Below, piece after piece: positions 6,011-9,684 of a DNA stretch of 9,684 nt. The position numbers and the translations under genes are program-made. The stretch is taken from contig JAAZOI010000081.1 in NCBI GenBank assembly GCA_012797825.1, positions 1 to 9,684 on the forward strand. The letters run 5' to 3'. The stretch comes from Eubacteriaceae bacterium (GTDB lineage: Bacteria; Bacillota; Clostridia; Eubacteriales; UBA1433). Each line of letters starts with the position of its first letter. The first letter of the stretch is position 1. Below the pieces are notes generated by a model, which worked only from the letters and a program-made list of their open reading frames with translations, searched no databases and was not told the DNA's origin.

Positions 6011-6562
6011 ATGCGTATGGATACGTTTTATATAATCATCATATGTTTAATAATTACAGTCATAATATCCGCCGCTGTATTATCATATTTATTCAGCGAA
6101 AAGCAGTGCGCTGTAAGAGCAAGAAGAAAATATTATAATATGCTTGCCCCTTACAATGCCTATTGCGTCATTTTATGCAATTACCTGCAGGGTATAGATT
6201 ATATCGAAGATAATACTCCGTGCGCAATATACGCAAACAATAACAGCCTTACAATTGTAACTAAAGAACACCCTCCTAAAGTTATAAATTTAAATTTAGC
6301 AAAAGTGCGGACATTTGATAAATTTAACCGCGAAAAAATAGTGCCTTACATGGACGGTCTTGCACTCATCTATCTCCAGTCTTACAGCGAATTTATTATT
6401 TTACAATGCCTTTCAGATAACTTTACAGAACAGGAAATTTTCTTTTCGCTCGATATTTCCGACAGGCAGAAAACCAAAAACGCTTATTATCTTGCTCAAT
6501 GCGATATATTTACTTTTATCTCCCCGCTTATCTCAAAACAGGAAATCACCATGGAAATATAA
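6011..6562 (+). CDS. Single-pass membrane protein of unknown function
   Basis: The protein has 183 residues from ATG 6011, or 181 from ATG 6017. An in-frame TAA at 6005-6007 rules out any earlier start. Residues 7-28 form one hydrophobic helix, followed by a basic stretch (KQCAVRARRK), so the rest should lie in the cytoplasm. The soluble part (about 45-170) alternates short hydrophobic strands and ends in a helix-rich segment. The pattern 'NSLTIV...KVINLNLAKVRTF' followed by 'FIILQC' resembles membrane-anchored bacterial PH-like or YcxB-like proteins, but this is a fold guess, not a recognised family. Neither start has a Shine-Dalgarno sequence, and a promoter -10 ends 2 bases before ATG 6011. 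The Imm-5-like gene starts 21 bases after the stop, so they are likely one transcription unit. Confidence 0.75.
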   Translation: MRMDTFYIIIICLIITVIISAAVLSYLFSEKQCAVRARRKYYNMLAPYNAYCVILCNYLQGIDYIEDNTPCAIYANNNSLTIVTKEHPPKVINLNLAKVRTFDKFNREKIVPYMDGLALIYLQSYSEFIILQCLSDNFTEQEIFFSLDISDRQKTKNAYYLAQCDIFTFISPLISKQEITMEI

Positions 6563-6583
6563 TTATCAAAGGATTATAACGTT

Positions 6584-7045
6584 ATGCCATCTGATGTTAA
6601 AATTAAAATCGATGATATGCCTCGTCTTAGAAAAAAACTTGATGATTTATGCAGTAAAGCAAATCAGGCAGCGCTTGCTAAATGGTCGTTAGTTCTCGCA
6701 AAACACATACTTGATTTGTCGCAATATGATTATTTAAAAGATGAAATTATTCTTTCTGGTTTTGCTGTAAACGAAGCGTGGCAAAACGGCAGCGCAAGCG
6801 TTAACGATGTCCGCAAAGCAGCATTTAAGGTGCACGAACTTGCTAAAAAAAGCGAAGATAAGCTTACAAAAGCTGCTCTCAGAGTTGCGGGTCACGCAGT
6901 TGCGACGGTTCATATGAAAGAACATGCAATAGTGGCGTCGGATTACGCAATTAAAGCGATTAATTTAAAATACCCTGAAAATAAATTTGAAGTTAAACAA
7001 GAACGCAAGTGGCAGATAAATACTCTGCGAGTGCTTATAAAATAA
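6584..7045 (+). CDS. Imm-5-like immunity-family protein
   Basis: This 153-residue soluble, alpha-helical protein starts at ATG 6584, 10 bases after AAAGGA (6568-6573). The pattern NEAWQNG.ASVNDVRKAAF..HELA (64-86) followed by ALRVAGHAVATVHMKEHAIVASDYAIKAI (98-126) matches what I know of the 'putative immunity protein / Imm-5-like' family: a conserved AW.(N)G, an AAF..H motif and a terminal (A)AGHAVAT.H...HA..A.YA motif. Family members were proposed, from gene neighbourhoods, to protect against polymorphic toxins, but they are common in Firmicutes without an adjacent toxin, so the cellular role here is open. No toxin, secretion signal or LXG/WXG protein is in the window. It is the second gene of a unit with a small membrane protein. 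The next gene, ptb, has its own leader and is likely independent. Confidence 0.78.
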   Translation: MPSDVKIKIDDMPRLRKKLDDLCSKANQAALAKWSLVLAKHILDLSQYDYLKDEIILSGFAVNEAWQNGSASVNDVRKAAFKVHELAKKSEDKLTKAALRVAGHAVATVHMKEHAIVASDYAIKAINLKYPENKFEVKQERKWQINTLRVLIK

Positions 7046-7136
7046 TTTTTATTTTTATATATTTTTTAATATTAATCGATTACCATCTATTGTATATCAA
7101 AAAAATTATTGAATTATACAATTATTTCCTTTATAG

Positions 7137-7142
7137 TATAAT
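7137..7142 (+). promoter_or_regulatory. Candidate -10 box for the ptb-buk operon
   Basis: TATAAT at 7137-7142 lies in the 190-base gap before ptb and would start transcription near 7149, giving a leader of about 87 bases. The 17-base position upstream (TTATAC, 7114-7119) is a poor -35. I see no riboswitch-like structure or clear operator in the gap, and no GC-rich terminator after the Imm-5-like gene, so some read-through is possible. Confidence 0.4.
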
Positions 7143-7235
7143 TACAACAAAATGACAATCATTTAACAAACTTATTTTATTCTTATTAATATCGCTTAAT
7201 ATTTTTTATTTGTTATTTTCAAGGAGGCATGAAAA

Positions 7236-8135
7236 ATGAATTTTGAAGAAATTATCAAAAAAGCGCAGCAAGGCGCTCCTAAACGTTTTGCGGTTGCCGC
7301 AGCGGAAGATTTGGATGTGCTGCAGGCTGTTAATGAAGCCGCTTCTATGGGTCTGGCAGAACCCGTGCTTGTTGGCGACAAAACTAAAATCGAATCCATA
7401 ATTAAAGAAAATTCCCTTACATCTCTTACAAAAGCTGAAATTATACCCTCACCCGACCTCGCTTCGTCAGCTGAAATTGCGGTTAAAATGGTAAGCGAAG
7501 GCAAAGCCGACGTTTTAATGAAAGGCCTATTGGGAACAGCAACGCTTTTAAAAGCGGTTTTAAACAAAGAATGGGGGCTTAGAACAGGCAGTCTTTTAAG
7601 TCATATAGCTATTATCCAATCCCCTGCTTTTGAACGATTTTTCTTTATGACAGACGCCGCAATGGTAATGTATCCCGATTTAAAGCAAAAAATAGATCTT
7701 ATCAATAACGCGGTTAAAGTTGCTCGATCGATAGGTCTTGAAATGCCTAAAGTTGCGTGCATAGCGGCTGTTGAAGTAGTTAATCCCGATATGCCGGCGA
7801 CTCTTGACGCCGCAGCTCTTTCTTTAATGAGCCAGAGAGGCCAGATTAAAAACTGCATAGTAGACGGACCGCTCGCTCTTGACAACGCGGTAAGCGAAGA
7901 AGCCGCAAAACATAAAGGCGTATCCTCCCCCGTTGCCGGAAAAGCAGACATTCTGCTTGTTCCGAATATTGAGACAGGAAACGCTTTTTATAAAGCTTGC
8001 TCTTACCTTGGCGGATGCAGTGTTGCGGGCATTCTTGCAGGCGCAGCCGCTCCGATAGTTTTAACAAGCCGTTCAGACAGCCCAGCATCAAAACTTCGTT
8101 CAATAGCCTGCGCGGCGGTTGCTTCAAATAAATAA
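7236..8135 (+). CDS. ptb: Phosphate butyryltransferase (phosphotransbutyrylase)
   Basis: This 299-residue cytoplasmic enzyme catalyses butyryl-CoA + phosphate = butyryl phosphate + CoA, the penultimate step of butyrate formation in clostridia. Length and motifs fit the Pta/Ptb family: the segment MKGLLGTATLLKAVLN (95-110), GLRTGSLLSH (114-123), DGPLALDNA (210-218), the C-terminal VAGKADILLVPNIETGN (233-249) and LTSRSDSP (276-283). The short single-domain form and the following butyrate kinase favour Ptb over phosphotransacetylase. Related branched-chain or propionyl/valeryl substrates cannot be excluded. The start is set by AAGGAGG at 7221-7227, 8 bases before ATG 7236; an ATG at 7229 is out of frame and too near the site. 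buk follows after 25 bases in the same operon. Codon use is GC-richer than in the accessory genes to the left. Confidence 0.95.
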   Translation: MNFEEIIKKAQQGAPKRFAVAAAEDLDVLQAVNEAASMGLAEPVLVGDKTKIESIIKENSLTSLTKAEIIPSPDLASSAEIAVKMVSEGKADVLMKGLLGTATLLKAVLNKEWGLRTGSLLSHIAIIQSPAFERFFFMTDAAMVMYPDLKQKIDLINNAVKVARSIGLEMPKVACIAAVEVVNPDMPATLDAAALSLMSQRGQIKNCIVDGPLALDNAVSEEAAKHKGVSSPVAGKADILLVPNIETGNAFYKACSYLGGCSVAGILAGAAAPIVLTSRSDSPASKLRSIACAAVASNK

Positions 8136-8160
8136 TATATTTAACACAGGAGATATAATT

Positions 8161-9237
8161 ATGAAAGACGTATACAGAATACTTTCTATAAATCCGGGTT
8201 CAACATCAACGAAAATCGCGGTTTATGACAATGAAAAGCAATTAATGGAAAAAACATTAAGACACTCAAGCGAAGAAATAGCTAAATACCCCGCAATAAT
8301 AGACCAGCTTGATTTCAGAAAAGAAGTTATAACGGATGCTGTTATAGAAGCCGGCATTAAAATCGAAAGCCTTGACGCGGTTGTTGCAAGAGGCGGAATG
8401 TTAAAGCCTATCATAGGCGGCACATATGCTGTAAATAAACTTATGATTGATGAATTAAAAGTCGGCGCAAGAGGACAGCACGCGTCTAACCTCGGTGCAA
8501 TTATCGCAAATGAAATAGCGTCAAAAAACAACGCGCCTTCATTTATCGTCGACCCGCCTGTTGTTGATGAAATGGAAGACCTCGCAAGAGTGTCAGGCTC
8601 TCCTTTAATTCCAAGAATAAGCGCGTTCCACGCTCTTAACCAAAAAGCGATAGCAAAAAGAGCGGCGAAAGAAATGGGCAAGAAATACGAAGAACTTAAC
8701 TTGATTGTTGTTCACATGGGCGGCGGCATTTCCGTAGGCGTTCATAAAAACGGCAAAATAATAGATGTTAACAACGCTTTAAACGGAGAAGGTCCTCTCA
8801 CTCCCGAAAGAGCAGGCACGCTTCCCGCAGGACAGCTCGTTGATCTTTGCTTCTCAGGGCAGTATTCAAAAGACGAGCTCAAAACTTCTCTGTTCCGCAA
8901 AGGCGGCATGGTTGCGTACCTTAACACAAGCGACGGAAGAGAAGTAAATAAAAGAGTAACCGAAGGCGACAAAGAAGCTGAACTGATATACAGAGCAATG
9001 GCTTACCAGGTAGCAAAAGAAGTAGGCGCGGCGGCGACAGTGCTTGAAGGCAAAATTGACGCTATCTGCATTACAGGCGGTCTTGCTTATGACAAAATGC
9101 TCATGGGCTGGATTCAAGACAGAATTTCATTCTTAGGGCAAATCCGCTTCTATCCGGGCGAAGACGAAATGATCGCTCTTGCTCAGGGCGCTTTGAGAGT
9201 ACTTACAGGCGAAGAAAAAGCGCTGGAATATAAATAA
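8161..9237 (+). CDS. buk: Butyrate kinase
   Basis: This 358-residue ASKHA-fold kinase, of normal length, catalyses butyryl phosphate + ADP = butyrate + ATP, giving the cell ATP by substrate-level phosphorylation. Visible motifs are the phosphate-binding NPGSTSTK (11-18), ARGG (76-79), DPPVVDE (131-137), SAFHALNQKA (154-163), HMGGGISVG (185-193), GEGPLTPERAG (209-219) and ITGGLAYD (304-311). Start ATG 8161 has AGGAGA at 8148-8153 with 7-base spacing and begins MKDVYRILSINPGS, as in other butyrate kinases; an in-frame upstream ATG at 8119 would add 14 unconserved residues overlapping the ptb end and is not used. No clear hairpin terminator follows the TAA. Branched-chain carboxylate kinase activity is an alternative. 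A complete ptb-buk pair indicates this route rather than, or besides, butyryl-CoA:acetate CoA-transferase. Confidence 0.96.
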   Translation: MKDVYRILSINPGSTSTKIAVYDNEKQLMEKTLRHSSEEIAKYPAIIDQLDFRKEVITDAVIEAGIKIESLDAVVARGGMLKPIIGGTYAVNKLMIDELKVGARGQHASNLGAIIANEIASKNNAPSFIVDPPVVDEMEDLARVSGSPLIPRISAFHALNQKAIAKRAAKEMGKKYEELNLIVVHMGGGISVGVHKNGKIIDVNNALNGEGPLTPERAGTLPAGQLVDLCFSGQYSKDELKTSLFRKGGMVAYLNTSDGREVNKRVTEGDKEAELIYRAMAYQVAKEVGAAATVLEGKIDAICITGGLAYDKMLMGWIQDRISFLGQIRFYPGEDEMIALAQGALRVLTGEEKALEYK

Positions 9238-9288
9238 AATTTGCAAAAATATAAAAAACGCATATAATATAAAAAATAAAAGAAAATA

Positions 9289-9316
9289 TTGACAATAAAT
9301 AATACTTTATTATAAT
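9289..9316 (+). promoter_or_regulatory. Promoter of the T-box-leuS unit
   Basis: A perfect TTGACA (9289-9294) and a perfect TATAAT (9311-9316) are 16 bases apart, the strongest promoter in the window. Initiation is expected near 9323, just before T-box stem I. The 9-mers GACAATAAA (9291-9299) and TTTATTGTC (9320-9328) form a dyad across the promoter. Confidence 0.85.
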
Positions 9317-9322
9317 AGTTTT

Positions 9323-9519
9323 ATTGTCAGTGCGTACAGGAGCAGTAATATCAAATATCCTTTACAGAGAGACGGCACACGCTGAAAGCCGTTAAGGGCA
9401 AGATACGAACTCACCTGTAAAAAAGCGCAATGCCTTTTGAGTGGGTTTTATAAGACCAAAAAGGGTGGTACCGCGGCAAATGTCGTCCCTTATATTTAAT
9501 AATATAAGGGACTTTTTTT
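9323..9519 (+). promoter_or_regulatory. Leucine T-box riboswitch leader (specifier CTC)
   Basis: This untranslated leader senses uncharged tRNA-Leu and controls leuS by antitermination. The stem I base is TACAGG (9335-9340) with CCTGTA (9414-9419). The loop-E strand AGTA (9344-9347) faces GAA (9407-9409), followed by the specifier CTC at 9410-9412, a leucine codon. The apical AGAGAG/GGC region lies around 9365-9395. The T-box itself is AAGGGTGGTACCGCGG (9461-9476); its TGGT (9466-9469) complements tRNA ACCA. In the antiterminator AAGGG (9461-9465) pairs with CCCTT (9487-9491) and GCGGC (9473-9477) with GTCGT (9482-9486). The competing terminator is listed separately. Uncharged tRNA-Leu would stabilise the antiterminator and let leuS be transcribed. 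Confidence 0.95.
9485..9519 (+). terminator. T-box-controlled intrinsic terminator before leuS
   Basis: GTCCCTTATAT (9485-9495) and ATATAAGGGAC (9502-9512) form an 11-bp perfect stem with a 6-base loop, followed by seven T (9513-9519). Its 5' arm shares CCCTT with the antiterminator, so the two structures are mutually exclusive. Confidence 0.93.
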
Positions 9520-9543
9520 ATATATGCAAAGGAGAATTAACAA

Positions 9544-9684
9544 TTGGCAAAAGTATACGATTTTAAAGCGATTGAAAAAAAATGGCAGGATATCTGGGAT
9601 GATGCTCAGTGTTTTAAGGCTGAAACAGGAAGCAAAAAACCCAAAGCGTATTATATGATAGAATTCCCCTATCCTTCCGGTCAG
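9544..9684 (+). CDS. leuS: Leucyl-tRNA synthetase, N-terminal end (partial)
   Basis: 47 codons are present; the gene runs off the window. It charges tRNA-Leu with leucine in the cytoplasm. The N terminus KVYDFKAIEKKWQDIW and the segment YYMIEFPYPSG (36-46) are typical of class Ia LeuRS just before the HIGH signature, which would lie a few residues beyond the edge. The start must be TTG 9544: an in-frame TAA lies at 9538-9540, and AAAGGAG (9528-9534) sits 9 bases upstream. The leucine T-box directly upstream supports the amino-acid specificity independently. Confidence 0.96.
   Translation, partial: MAKVYDFKAIEKKWQDIWDDAQCFKAETGSKKPKAYYMIEFPYPSGQ

Noticed and set aside
7046..7235. Possible riboswitch or redox operator in the ptb leader
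   Set aside because: The region is almost pure A/T with no convincing stem structure or known operator; only a -10 candidate and the ribosome binding site could be supported.
8119..8160. Longer N terminus for butyrate kinase from ATG 8119
   Set aside because: It overlaps the end of ptb; ATG 8161 has a good AGGAGA site and matches the conserved N terminus.
8223..8681. Long minus-strand open frame inside buk (and similar ones inside ptb)
   Set aside because: It is the antisense shadow of strongly conserved coding sequence, with no matching family pattern.

Overview
The window looks like chromosomal DNA of a low-GC, anaerobic, butyrate-forming member of the Firmicutes (Clostridia-like). Five features point that way: a ptb-buk pair, a leucine T-box leader in front of leuS, AGGAGG-type ribosome binding sites, a tRNA-Leu gene that encodes its own CCA, and TTGACA/TATAAT-like promoters. 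Genus cannot be read from the sequence.

Left block (1-3600): the last 30 codons of an ABC-transporter ATPase are followed after 7 bases by a 1119-residue FtsX/MacB-type permease with two long coiled-coil stretches in its large extracytoplasmic region. A tRNA-Leu(CAA) gene with its own strong promoter follows directly. The first clear terminator lies behind the tRNA and probably serves the permease transcript too.

Middle block (3601-7235): an accessory stretch, partly very AT-rich. In order it holds a 114-aa cysteine-rich, zinc-ribbon-like protein of unknown function; a hairpin terminator; an aspartate/glutamate-racemase-family enzyme; a 288-base convergent intergenic region with a striking cluster of TGYCC pentamers and an imperfect inverted repeat; an unrecognised 221-aa gene on the minus strand; and, divergently, a two-gene unit of a single-pass membrane protein (possibly leaderless) and an Imm-5-like immunity-family protein. 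No toxin gene is visible in the window.

Right block (7236-9684): ptb and buk, the phosphotransbutyrylase/butyrate-kinase route that turns butyryl-CoA into butyrate plus ATP. Then comes a near-consensus promoter, a complete leucine T-box riboswitch (specifier CTC, T-box, antiterminator and terminator), and the first 47 codons of leuS, which starts at TTG. The T-box specifier calls for tRNA-Leu(GAG), not the tRNA-Leu(CAA) encoded here.

The best leads for something undescribed are the TGYCC cluster, the unrecognised AT-rich gene beside it, and the membrane-protein/Imm-5-like pair. None of these can be called a new system from sequence alone.
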